From NCBI RefSeq assembly GCF_021560175.1, contig NZ_CP091110.1:5148501-5212500 (forward strand): a stretch of DNA of 64,000 nucleotides, written 5' to 3'. The notes under the pieces are model-generated. The model was not told the origin of the DNA. It searched no databases and saw nothing but the letters and a program-made list of their open reading frames with translations. The first letter of the stretch is position 1. Each line of letters begins with the position of its first letter. This document shows positions 52,218-60,197 of the stretch, piece after piece. Origin of the DNA: Neobacillus drentensis (GTDB lineage: Bacteria > Bacillota > Bacilli > Bacillales > Cytobacillaceae). A program made the position numbers and the translations under genes.

Positions 52218-53099
52218 CTAGTTGGATACTTTTTCAATTTCAAGATATTTTTCTAAAGCCTGTAAAAAATCTTCTCTCAACTCTTCATTTTTTAATGCAA
52301 AATCAATGGTTGTAAGAATAAAACCAAGCTTCTCTCCAACGTCATATCTTGTTCCTTCAAAATCATAGGCATAGACTTCTTGTAATTGATTTAATTGTTG
52401 TATTGCATCAGTAAGTTGGACTTCTCCCCCAGCACCAATCGATTGGTTGTCTAAGAATGAAAATATCTCAGGAGTTAATACATATCTCCCTATGATTGCT
52501 AAATTTGACGGTGGATTTTCTTTGGGTTTTTCAACAAAATTGTTTACTTTATAAAGTCTTCCTTCTTGGCCAAGGGGATCAATGATTCCATAGCGGCTCG
52601 TTTGATTTGCTGGAACAGTTTGTACTCCTATAACAGATGATCCTGTTTGTTCGAATTGTTCAATCAACTGCTTTAATCCGGGCTTTTGAGCCACAACAAT
52701 GTCATCTCCAAGGAGAACGGCAAATGGCTCATCACCAATGAACTTGCGTGCGCACCATACAGCATGCCCTAATCCCTTCGGCTCTTTTTGACGAATATAA
52801 TGGATATCAGCAAGCTTTGAGGAATGCTGGACTTTTTCTAACAAATCATATTTTTCTTTTTCCACTAAAGTTTGTTCTAGTTCAAATGAATGATCAAAAT
52901 GATCTTCAATTGCTCTTTTCCCTTTTCCAGTAACGATTATGATGTCCTCTATGCCGGATTCAATTGCTTCCTCTACGATATATTGAATAGTAGGCTTGTC
53001 AACAATTGGAAGCATTTCCTTTGGCATCGCTTTTGTTGCAGGTAGAAATCTCGTCCCTAGCCCTGCTGCAGGAATAATTGCTTTTCTAACTTTTTTCAA
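52218..53099 (-). CDS. galU: UTP-glucose-1-phosphate uridylyltransferase
   Basis: A 293-residue nucleotidyltransferase that makes UDP-glucose. KAIIPAAGLGTRFLPATKAM, KEMLPIVDKPTIQYIVEEA, GLGHAVWCAR and FVEKPKENPPSNLAIIGRY are all present. The start is TTG at 53099 behind AAGGAGAG. It opens the distal part of the operon, directly after the EAR element. Other gtaB copies may exist elsewhere. Confidence 0.95.
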   Translation of the reverse strand: MKKVRKAIIPAAGLGTRFLPATKAMPKEMLPIVDKPTIQYIVEEAIESGIEDIIIVTGKGKRAIEDHFDHSFELEQTLVEKEKYDLLEKVQHSSKLADIHYIRQKEPKGLGHAVWCARKFIGDEPFAVLLGDDIVVAQKPGLKQLIEQFEQTGSSVIGVQTVPANQTSRYGIIDPLGQEGRLYKVNNFVEKPKENPPSNLAIIGRYVLTPEIFSFLDNQSIGAGGEVQLTDAIQQLNQLQEVYAYDFEGTRYDVGEKLGFILTTIDFALKNEELREDFLQALEKYLEIEKVSN

Positions 53100-53163
53100 A
53101 TAAATCTCTCCTTGTTTTTTTAAAAATAAGAAAAAAAATTAAGAGTAAGAAATCATAAATTAA

Positions 53164-53277
53164 TAGGGCATCAAACCCCTCCTCACATTACACTCTTGAC
53201 GACTAGCGTCTAAGGCATCTTCCAACCCACAGCATAATCGAGTGCCTCCATTGATAGTGGTACAGGAGACATCACCA
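53164..53277 (-). ncRNA. EAR (eps-associated RNA, epsC motif) antitermination element
   Basis: The 362-base gap between cpsD and galU holds a structured, less AT-rich block. On the minus strand it shows CTCC...GGAGG, a long-range CACTC (with GATTATGCTGTGGGTTGG between) to GAGTG helix, GAC-GCTA-GTC, and a final AGGG...CCCT hairpin. In B. subtilis the EAR element lies between epsB and epsC, after the same two-gene tyrosine-kinase pair, and causes processive antitermination of the eps operon. Position, size and motif content agree; I recall the family pattern but could not align it. It fits the internal terminator before manC. Confidence 0.75.
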
Positions 53278-53303
53278 AAATTTTCGTAATAAAACAACCA
53301 GAC

Positions 53304-53319
53304 GTTCTTTATAAAGAAC
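53304..53319. promoter_or_regulatory. SinR-like operator upstream of EAR/galU
   Basis: GTTCTTTATAAAGAAC is a perfect 16-bp palindrome made of two SinR half-boxes (GTTCTYT). It lies between cpsD and the EAR element, so it may control an internal promoter for the distal operon or act as a roadblock. Confidence 0.75.
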
Positions 53320-53461
53320 TTTAATGTAAAAAAAAATACAATTAAAGTAACACATATAAATTAATAGATTTTCTTCTATAACACGCTTTTAAAGTAGGGT
53401 TTTTTCTTATTTTCAATAAATAACATACAGAAAATTTGAATTTTATCAGAATGTTAGCTAG

Positions 53462-54169
53462 TTATTGGCTTCCGTTGTAATAGTACTGGTCACCTTTTTG
53501 CTTTTTATTATTTAAAACAATACCTAAAAGCTTTGCATTTGCAGAATTTAGTGACTCTAATGCTTTCGTGCCAGTGTCCTTTTTCGTTTTGCCACTGTTT
53601 ACAACTAATACAACACCATCACCTAAATTAGAAAGTATTTGCGTATCGGCAACAGCATTAACAGGCGGCGAATCAAATAAAACCAGATCATACTCTATTA
53701 GGGCTAGCTCCATAAGCTCCTTCATTGCATCTGAACTTAGTAATTCCGCTGGATTTGGAGGAATAGGTCCACTTGGCAAGATATCTAATTTTTCAATATC
53801 CGTTTTTCGTATAGCTTCTTGTAATAAAGTTTGTTGTATAAGAACGTTAGTTAATCCGATCGTATTTTCTGTTTTAAAGGTATAATGCATCATTGGTTTG
53901 CGGAGGTCCGCATCAACAATGAGAATCTTTTTTCCTTGTTGGGCCATTACAACACCTAAGTTTGCCGTTGTCGTTGTCTTTCCTTCACCAAATCCTGCGG
54001 AAGTAATAATTATCGTTCGATAGGCTCTGTCAATGGATGAAAATTGGATATTCGTACGAATCGTACGATATTGCTCTGAAATAATTGATTTCGGATTAAT
54101 GAAAGAGATCAAGCTTTTTTCTCTTTTTATATTTACTTTCTTATTTCGTTTGTGCATCAATTGATTCAC
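53462..54169 (-). CDS. Tyrosine-protein kinase (CpsD / EpsB-like)
   Basis: A 235-residue BY-kinase. The Walker A motif SAGFGEGKTTTTANLG is near residue 57, Walker A' ILIVDADLRKP near 80, Walker B LVLFDSPP near 160, and a Tyr cluster (GDQYYYNGSQ) ends the protein as the autophosphorylation site. It overlaps the modulator gene by 29 bases, so they are translationally coupled. It controls polymer length and export. Confidence 0.94.
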   Translation of the reverse strand: MNQLMHKRNKKVNIKREKSLISFINPKSIISEQYRTIRTNIQFSSIDRAYRTIIITSAGFGEGKTTTTANLGVVMAQQGKKILIVDADLRKPMMHYTFKTENTIGLTNVLIQQTLLQEAIRKTDIEKLDILPSGPIPPNPAELLSSDAMKELMELALIEYDLVLFDSPPVNAVADTQILSNLGDGVVLVVNSGKTKKDTGTKALESLNSANAKLLGIVLNNKKQKGDQYYYNGSQ

Positions 54170-54887
54170 CTCTGACTGCTAGATTAACATGCTTTCTCTT
54201 TTTCATGTGTTTGCCTTTTATCTCAAACACATCCCCTAAAACTGGAAGACCAAAGTACTGTTCGACATCACGTTCTGTTTTAATTGAATCATCTATCTTT
54301 TCTAGTAAAAAACAAAGTCCTATACTTACTATTAGTCCAAATATAAAACCAACGACTACAATTAATTTCGAACTCGGATTTGTTGGTGATTGATTTACTT
54401 CTGCCAATGATAAAACATTTACATTATTAACATTCATTAATTTTGGAATTTCTTCATTAAATGTCTCGACAATAGTGTTTGCAATTTTTGCTGCAGTTTC
54501 GGGATCTTTATCTTGTACTGTTAAAGTAAATACTTGTGATTTCTCACCACTGCTTATATTTATTTGACCAACTAACATCTTACCAGGGCGAGCTAATTCC
54601 AATTTGCTACTTACTATATCGAGTATCATTGGACTCTTGATAATATCACTATAGGTTTCTATTAATTCTAGGTTGGATTGAATTTGGTTATAATCAATTC
54701 CTTGTCCATTTTCTTTTGATTGATTTACAAGAATTTGTGTAGAAGATTGATATATTGGAGTTATAAAATAAAAACTATAAATACCACTTGCAATTGTTGC
54801 GAGCAGTGTGACTATCACTATCATCCACAACCGTCTCTTAATAGCATTAATTAAATCTTTCACCGTAATAAAATCCAATTCTTCCAT
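54141..54887 (-). CDS. Chain-length / kinase modulator (CpsC / EpsA-like, Wzz family)
   Basis: A 248-residue membrane protein with two transmembrane helices (about residues 25-45 and 172-192) flanking an external Wzz domain. It has the Pro-rich second helix entry (QSPTNPSSKLIVVVGFIFG). It activates the neighbouring kinase. TTG at 54899 lies in the GGAGG site, so ATG at 54887 is the start. It is the first gene of the operon, and a SinR-like operator lies 180 bases upstream. Confidence 0.92.
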   Translation of the reverse strand: MEELDFITVKDLINAIKRRLWMIVIVTLLATIASGIYSFYFITPIYQSSTQILVNQSKENGQGIDYNQIQSNLELIETYSDIIKSPMILDIVSSKLELARPGKMLVGQINISSGEKSQVFTLTVQDKDPETAAKIANTIVETFNEEIPKLMNVNNVNVLSLAEVNQSPTNPSSKLIVVVGFIFGLIVSIGLCFLLEKIDDSIKTERDVEQYFGLPVLGDVFEIKGKHMKKRKHVNLAVRGESIDAQTK

Positions 54888-55066
54888 AGTTTCCTCCAAA
54901 TATTTCGGCTATTTATCGTTAATATTTTGACTAATCCAACAAATAAATCTTTTTCATATCTATATTATTAATGATAAACAACCATGGTATCCAATAACCT
55001 ATTTAATATAATTTTAAGATTATTAAATTGGTCAAATATAACAATTTACGTTATATCCTATTCTAC

Positions 55067-55082
55067 GTTCGTTATATAGAAC
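55067..55082. promoter_or_regulatory. SinR-like operator upstream of the exopolysaccharide operon
   Basis: GTTCGTTATATAGAAC fits GTTC-N8-GAAC. It lies 180 bases upstream of cpsC, in the gap between the operon and the SlrR-like gene. Confidence 0.7.
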
Positions 55083-55143
55083 CTGTCAACCTAAAAAGTG
55101 AATAATTACCAGACAAAGTCAAATGAATTAGAAAAGTACACTT

Positions 55144-55458
55144 TTAAGATTTAAGTGTTTCAACAAATTCTCTTATTTCTTGTAATGTAATATTTTTTTG
55201 TTTCATTTCTTCAGATAACTTAACCCAATCTCCATATTCTTTTAAAGTCTTTTCATTCTTTCTAAAAAAATAGGATATTTCAATATTAAAATAATTTGAA
55301 AGTGTTTCTAAGAATCCAATTGTCGGCTTACGAATTCCTCGTTCAATTTTAGAAAGATTACTATAGTTAAAATCGATTACATCCCCTAATTCCTTTAAAG
55401 TCATCCCGTGGTGAATTCGTAAATCCTTTATACGATCTCCTACATGCTGACGTTCCAT
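55144..55458 (-). CDS. SlrR-like regulator: HTH domain plus SinI-type domain
   Basis: A 104-residue Xre-family protein. An N-terminal HTH (residues 6-62, RIKDLRIHHGMTLKELGDVI and SNLSKIERGIRKPTIGFLETL) is followed by a C-terminal helix pair, YGDWVKLSEEMKQKNITLQE-IREFVETL, that resembles SinI and the SinR multimerisation domain. SlrR in B. subtilis has this order and forms a heteromer with SinR. The ATG follows AGAGGTGG. It faces sinR and carries a SinR-like box 44 bases upstream, so mutual control is likely. Confidence 0.8.
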   Translation of the reverse strand: MERQHVGDRIKDLRIHHGMTLKELGDVIDFNYSNLSKIERGIRKPTIGFLETLSNYFNIEISYFFRKNEKTLKEYGDWVKLSEEMKQKNITLQEIREFVETLKS

Positions 55459-55501
55459 TTTGTTAATACCACCTCTATTTCTAATAAATAGTATTTATAG
55501 T

Positions 55502-55789
55502 GTTCTTTAAAAAGAACCTCTTTTTTTAAAATATAACATACATTTTCTTATTTGAACAATAATAAAATGGAAAATTTTAAATTCAACTTAAGGCGTTCAA
55601 AAAAAAAAAAACGTAAAAATATCATCTAAATTCCTTTACTCCACCATCTCTTTTATAAAGCCACTTGTAATATAAAAACTTGTTCATTATAATGAATAAG
55701 TGAAAATCTCATTTTTTTGTTTTTTTTCTAACTTTCTTTTTTTAGAAAATACTTACATTTTTTTATACAAATTGTTCGTTATAACGTAT
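55502..55789. promoter_or_regulatory. Three SinR-like operators between the divergent regulator genes
   Basis: GTTCTTTAAAAAGAAC (55502-55517) is upstream of the SlrR-like gene. GTTCATTATAATGAAT (55682-55697, one mismatch) and GTTCGTTATAACGTAT (55774-55789, two mismatches in the second half) lie upstream of sinR. The gap is otherwise AT-rich with no gene. Autoregulation is inferred. Confidence 0.65.
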
Positions 55790-55842
55790 ATTTTTGTACA
55801 AAAAACGATATTTTCGTAAATAATATAATAAAGGAGATTAAA

Positions 55843-56202
55843 ATGATTGGAGATCGTATTAAAAAATTAAGAGAACGAAAGGGGTATTCCATAACAGAAT
55901 TAGCAGAACTTGCAGGAGTATCAAAATCATACTTAAGTTATATGGAACGAAATCTTCAAAATAACCCTTCACTCCAGTTTTTATCTAAAATTGCTGCATC
56001 ATTGGACACCACTATTCCTTTTTTATTAGGGACTGATGGTTTTAAATCACACCCTTGTATTGATCATCAACTTGATGAAGAATGGAGGACCTTAATTCAA
56101 AAGGCAATTAATGAAGGAATGAGTAAAGAGGATTTTAAAAATTATCGAGATTATCTACTTTTTACAAAATGGCAAAATCATAAAAAGAATTTTCGTGAAT
56201 AG
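55843..56202 (+). CDS. sinR: SinR master biofilm repressor
   Basis: A 119-residue protein. The HTH starts MIGDRIKKLRERKGYSITEL, then AELAGVSKSYLSYMERNLQ and NNPSLQFLSKIAASL, nearly colinear with B. subtilis SinR (111 aa). The C-terminal LDEEWRTLIQKAINEGMSKEDF and YRDYLLFTKW form the SinI-interaction/tetramer domain. A linker of about eight extra residues includes a Cys. AAAGGAG precedes the ATG. SinR represses matrix operons at GTTCTYT boxes, which are abundant in this window. The cognate SinI is not adjacent, unlike in B. subtilis, but at 23831. Confidence 0.9.
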   Translation: MIGDRIKKLRERKGYSITELAELAGVSKSYLSYMERNLQNNPSLQFLSKIAASLDTTIPFLLGTDGFKSHPCIDHQLDEEWRTLIQKAINEGMSKEDFKNYRDYLLFTKWQNHKKNFRE

Positions 56203-56436
56203 GGATTTCAACAACTTTTATGAAAGCAGATCCTACTATTCATTTGGATGGTGACTAGAAGCATTAAATAGCGCGTGCAAAAACTTGGGTCTTTTCTAGA
56301 AGACATACTTGAATTCCAACAAAAATAGTACGAATGAATAACATAAATAGCTGTAAGAGTACTATTCTTATAACCTTTTAAAGTGGGATGTAAAATTATA
56401 ATCAACCCGGTTGAGACTAAATTCAGGCAATGATTC

Positions 56437-56517
56437 AACTACCATAAGCACTGAGAGGCTTAACTTTTGTGTTCGTTTTGTAAACAGGTCTCAGAGTAGT
56501 TCCTTGCTAACATCACT
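56437..56517 (-). pseudogene. Decayed 5S rRNA remnant
   Basis: The plus strand reads CAACTACCATAAGCACTGAG, then GGCTTAACTTTTGTGTTCG and ends in CATCACT. This follows the complement of Bacillus 5S rRNA (CAACTACCATCGGCGCTGA, GAGCTTAACTTCCGTGTTCG, CATCATCACC) with many substitutions. It lies 3' of a 23S remnant in the same orientation, the normal 23S-5S order. Substitutions in paired positions make it non-functional. Confidence 0.65.
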
Positions 56518-56838
56518 AATTTGTAGTTTTTGCTGGCCTTACAACTAGGTCAATATTAGCTTCCATGAAGCGGATATGTTTTAGGAGCAGGTATTCAATA
56601 TGCCATAATTTTTGAAATTAAGTTAAGTAAAATAGATCCTTGGAGGTTCCATTTCCTCAAAAACCATATATTGTAGAAGAAGTAATATACGAGATCTCAT
56701 TGTTCATTTGACTTATCTAGCTTTGGCTCCTAACTTCTCGACCGCTCAATCCCATCCCTTAATATCCAAAAACCAGGATTTGCAATGCCAGCTCTCAAAC
56801 GTCCGTCGAAGTTGACCAATCGCCATGGCTTTCTTTTT
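56518..56838. other. Decayed 23S-5S spacer
   Basis: About 320 bases between the two rRNA remnants without a recognisable gene, tRNA or repeat. It is longer than a usual 23S-5S spacer, so an insertion or decay of adjacent material is likely. Confidence 0.4.
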
Positions 56839-57490
56839 GGTTAAGTCCGCCAACAATTAATATTAGTCAGCTCCATATGTCCATGCTTCCATCTATGACC
56901 TTTCAACCATCTTTTTTCAGGGTTCTTACTAGATTGACAAAGAGAAAAAGTTATCTGCAGGAGTCCTTCATTTTTAGATGCTTTCTGCACATATCCTGTC
57001 GCACATACACCCAGTGATGCCTTTGGTCAAACAACTGGTATACTACTTGTTCGTCCATCCCAGTCATGGCATACTAAGGATTTTTCTCTAATTTCTTATA
57101 TCCTCTACGGATTGGGACCCAAAACAGCCCCAGAATACAATAAACCACATTGAAGTGCAAACCTTCTCGTCGATGTGGATCTTGGGGAAATTAGCATGTT
57201 ATACCAGGGTAGCTTTTATCCGTTGAACGCTGTCCCTTCCATGCAGACCTCTTTGGATCACTAAACCCGACTTTCATCCTAGCTAAATAGGGACTTTAGA
57301 CTTTGCATATGTTTTCCAACCATCCTGAGGGCACCTTTAAGCACCTCTGTTACTCTATAGGAGATTACAGCCTAGTCATCTGCCCACATGACTCTGTCTC
57401 CCACCCTAATCATTGATTAGGCTTAGAAATTTCATTATATCAGGTTAGTATCCCTCCCAAGCTGGAGATACGACTCCTACTTAGTAACTT
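56839..57490 (-). pseudogene. Decayed 3' part of a 23S rRNA gene
   Basis: The plus strand is the degenerate complement of the last third of Bacillus 23S rRNA. Landmarks in order are GGTTAAGTCC (56839), GTCAGCTCCATATGT, TTAGATGCTTTCTGCACAT, AACTGGTATACTAC, CGTCCATCCCAGTC, TACTAAGGA, ACAGCCCCAG, CGTCGATGTGG, GGGTAGCTTTTATCCGTTGA, CCCTTCCATGC, GGATCACTAA, CCCGACTTTC, TTTCCAACCAT and CTGTCTCCCACCC. Substitutions are dense. A deletion of about 85 bases falls between two copies of GGGACC and removes part of the peptidyl-transferase region. No 5' half and no 16S are present. It cannot function. Confidence 0.9.
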
Positions 57491-57594
57491 GGTAGAACGT
57501 AATAAAATAAGTTAATATTTTAATGGAAGTTTTAACAATTTCTTGTGAGAAACCTAAGAAAAACTGGAAGGAATATGAAGAAGTTAAAAATAAA

Positions 57595-57623
57595 TTGACA
57601 TACCGCAAAATTTGTAGTAAATT
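57595..57623 (+). promoter_or_regulatory. Predicted sigma-A promoter of the met operon
   Basis: TTGACA (57595-57600), a 17-base spacer and TAAATT (57618-57623) lie about 25 bases before the S-box aptamer. Confidence 0.65.
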
Positions 57624-57647
57624 TTATAAATAATCTAAATAATTGAT

Positions 57648-57761
57648 TTCTTATCAAGAGAGGTTGAGGGAAGGGCCCTGCGACACCTCAGCAACCTTCA
57701 ATGTCTATTCTCATTGAAAAGGTGCTAAGTCCTGCAAATTTACTAATTTGCAAGATAAGAA
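57648..57761 (+). promoter_or_regulatory. SAM-I riboswitch (S-box)
   Basis: The outer stem TTCTTATC (57648-57655) pairs with GATAAGAA (57754-57761). Inside are the S-box hallmarks AAGAGAGGTTGAGGGA, GGCCCTGCGACACCTCAGCAA, a variable AATG hairpin, and AAGGTGCTAAGTCCTGCAA in that order. A terminator follows at 57786. SAM binding should promote termination and switch the methionine operon off. Confidence 0.95.
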
Positions 57762-57785
57762 GAATGACAAATGCGTGGTGCATCC

Positions 57786-57817
57786 AAAAGTCTTCTTCTT
57801 ATAAGAAGACTTTTTTT
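57786..57817 (+). terminator. S-box regulated terminator
   Basis: AAAAGTCTTCTT / AAGAAGACTTTT with a short loop and seven T form the riboswitch's OFF-state terminator. The gap from the aptamer (25 bases) leaves room for an antiterminator. Confidence 0.9.
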
Positions 57818-57895
57818 ATTTATCTAAAAGCTTTATTACTCAATCGCGTTAATGCGAAACATTATAAACTTTATTCACTACAAGGAGTGTCCGAC

Positions 57896-59008
57896 ATGTA
57901 CAAAATCGATACAAAACTTGCCCAAATCGGCAACCGCAGCGAAACAACAACTGGAACCGTCAACCCGCCTGTATACTTCTCTACAGCCTTCCGCCATGAA
58001 GGAATCGGGCAATCAACCGGGTTTGACTATACCCGCACAGGAAACCCGACCCGTCAGCTCCTTGAAAAAACAATTGCGGATTTAGAAGGTGCGGATCAAG
58101 GATTTGCCTGCAGCTCTGGTATGGCTGCTATCCAACTGATTCTTGCCTTATTTGAATCTGGTGACGAATGGATCGTCAGCGATGATTTATATGGCGGAAC
58201 TTACCGCCTATTAGAAAAAGGCTATAAAAAATGGGGCTTAAAGACTCAATACGTAAATACCTGTTGTCCGAACGAAGTGGAGAAAAAAATCACTCCGCAA
58301 ACAAAGGCGATTTTTCTAGAAACACCAACCAATCCACTAATGCAGGAATCGGATATTGCGGCGATTTCAAAGATTGCTAAGCAGCACGGATTATTGTTAA
58401 TCGTAGATAATACGTTCTATACACCGCTTTTACAACAGCCGATTAGCCTTGGTGCGGATATTGTCATCCACAGCGGAACAAAATACCTTGGAGGTCATAA
58501 TGATGTCTTGGCTGGCCTTGTTGTAGCGAAAGGCAAAGAACTTTGTGAAGGATTAGCCTTCCATCATAACGGAGCCGGAGCGGTGTTAAGTCCATTTGAT
58601 TCTTGGTTATTAATGCGCGGCATGAAAACATTGTCACTACGGATGGACCGGCATGAAAAGAATGCGAAGGCCATTGTTGAATTCCTTTCAAACAGTGATG
58701 CGGTAACAGATGTTCTCTACCCAGGACGCGGTGGAATGGTTTCTTTTAGAATCAAGGACGAAGCATGGGTAAATCCATTTTTACAGAATTTAAATTTAAT
58801 TAGTTTTGCCGAAAGCTTAGGCGGAACGGAAAGCTTCATTACGTACCCAGCAACGCAAACACATATGGATATCCCTGAAGAGATTCGCATTCAAGCCGGC
58901 GTTTGCAATCGTTTATTACGTTTCTCTGTTGGAATTGAAGATTCACAAGATATTATTGAAGACTTACAGAACGCTTTTGCTAGAGTTCAAGAAGGAGTGA
59001 CCGCATAA
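57896..59008 (+). CDS. metI: Cystathionine gamma-synthase / O-acetylhomoserine sulfhydrylase
   Basis: A 370-residue PLP enzyme of the Cys/Met metabolism family. It begins MYKIDTKLAQIGNRSETTTG, with GFACSSGMAAIQL near 80 and the PLP-Lys in HSGTKYLGGHNDV near 193. The frame is open for 65 more codons upstream through the riboswitch, but AAGGAGTG fixes the ATG at 57896. It joins an activated homoserine with cysteine (or sulfide). The stop overlaps the metC start (TAATG). Confidence 0.94.
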   Translation: MYKIDTKLAQIGNRSETTTGTVNPPVYFSTAFRHEGIGQSTGFDYTRTGNPTRQLLEKTIADLEGADQGFACSSGMAAIQLILALFESGDEWIVSDDLYGGTYRLLEKGYKKWGLKTQYVNTCCPNEVEKKITPQTKAIFLETPTNPLMQESDIAAISKIAKQHGLLLIVDNTFYTPLLQQPISLGADIVIHSGTKYLGGHNDVLAGLVVAKGKELCEGLAFHHNGAGAVLSPFDSWLLMRGMKTLSLRMDRHEKNAKAIVEFLSNSDAVTDVLYPGRGGMVSFRIKDEAWVNPFLQNLNLISFAESLGGTESFITYPATQTHMDIPEEIRIQAGVCNRLLRFSVGIEDSQDIIEDLQNAFARVQEGVTA

Positions 59009-60195
59009 TGGCGCACGAAGAATATAGTTTTGAAACCAGACTGCTCCACAATAAGCATAAAATTGATCCAGTAACAGGGGCAGTTAGTGTACCGATCCAG
59101 CATGCATCAACCTTCCATCAAGCTGATTTTGATTCATTTGGGAAGTATGATTATGGCCGCAGTTTGAATCCAACTCGTGAAGCACTTGAGGATGTAATCG
59201 CAGAACTTGAGGGCGGAGTGAAAGGATTTGCGTTTGCATCTGGAATGGCGGCTATTTCAACTGCCTTCCTTCTTCTATCATCTGGCGACCATATTGTCAT
59301 AACCGAGGATGTGTACGGCGGTACCTTCCGGATGGTCACTCAAGTTCTGACAAGACTTGGGATTGAACATACGTTTGTCGATATGACCAATTTGGCGGAA
59401 GTAAAAGAAGCGATTCAGCCGAATACAAAAGCCTTTTATGTCGAAACACCTTCCAATCCATTAATGAAAGTAACGGATATTAGAGCGGTTAGTAGGATTG
59501 CACAAGAAATCGGAGCGTTAACATTTGTTGATAACACATTCCTGACGCCTTCCCATCAAAAACCGTTAGCACTTGGGGCAGATGTTGTCCTTCATAGTGC
59601 AACGAAATTTTTGGCCGGACATAGTGATGTGGTAGCTGGTCTTGCCGTTGTTAAAGACGAAGAGTTGGCTAAACGATTAGGATTTCTGCAAAATAGCTTT
59701 GGGGCTATCTTGGGTGTTCAAGATGCCTGGCTTGTTTTACGAGGAATCAAAACGCTAAGTGTCCGACTTGAGCAATCACAAAAATCAGCGATAAAAATTG
59801 CAGAATTTTTAGATGCGCATCCACTTGTGGAAAAAGTTCACTATCCAGGGCTTGCAAGCCACCCGCAATATCAAATTCAAAAAGAGCAAGCAGATGGTCC
59901 CGGAGCTGTTTTATCGTTTGAATTAGCGACTGAAGATGCGCTTCGCACTTTTGTAGCAAATGTTAACATACCTGTATTTGCGGTCAGTTTAGGTGCGGTA
60001 GAATCCATTCTCTCTTATCCAGCGAAAATGTCTCATGCTGCTATGTCTCGTGAGGAGCGCCATCAGCGTGGAATTACCGATGGACTCGTCCGCCTATCGG
60101 TGGGACTTGAAAATCCTGATGATTTAATAAAAGATTTTTCACAAGCACTTGAGCAAGTTCGTACTAAACATTTGGTCCTACATCAAGGGGAATGA
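59008..60195 (+). CDS. metC: Cystathionine beta-lyase
   Basis: A 395-residue PLP enzyme that splits cystathionine to homocysteine. VPIQHASTFHQADFDSFG near residue 27, FAFASGMAAIST near 75 and the PLP-Lys in HSATKFLAGHSDVVAGL near 196 are visible, and YPGLASHPQY follows the typical C-terminal domain. Its ATG overlaps the metI stop (coupling) and it ends overlapping the ribosome-binding region of yitJ. Confidence 0.94.
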   Translation: MAHEEYSFETRLLHNKHKIDPVTGAVSVPIQHASTFHQADFDSFGKYDYGRSLNPTREALEDVIAELEGGVKGFAFASGMAAISTAFLLLSSGDHIVITEDVYGGTFRMVTQVLTRLGIEHTFVDMTNLAEVKEAIQPNTKAFYVETPSNPLMKVTDIRAVSRIAQEIGALTFVDNTFLTPSHQKPLALGADVVLHSATKFLAGHSDVVAGLAVVKDEELAKRLGFLQNSFGAILGVQDAWLVLRGIKTLSVRLEQSQKSAIKIAEFLDAHPLVEKVHYPGLASHPQYQIQKEQADGPGAVLSFELATEDALRTFVANVNIPVFAVSLGAVESILSYPAKMSHAAMSREERHQRGITDGLVRLSVGLENPDDLIKDFSQALEQVRTKHLVLHQGE

Positions 60196-60197
60196 TT

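Noticed and set aside
57701..57895. N-terminal 65-codon extension of metI
   Set aside because: It runs through the SAM riboswitch and its terminator. The ATG at 57896 has its own ribosome-binding site and matches the family start.
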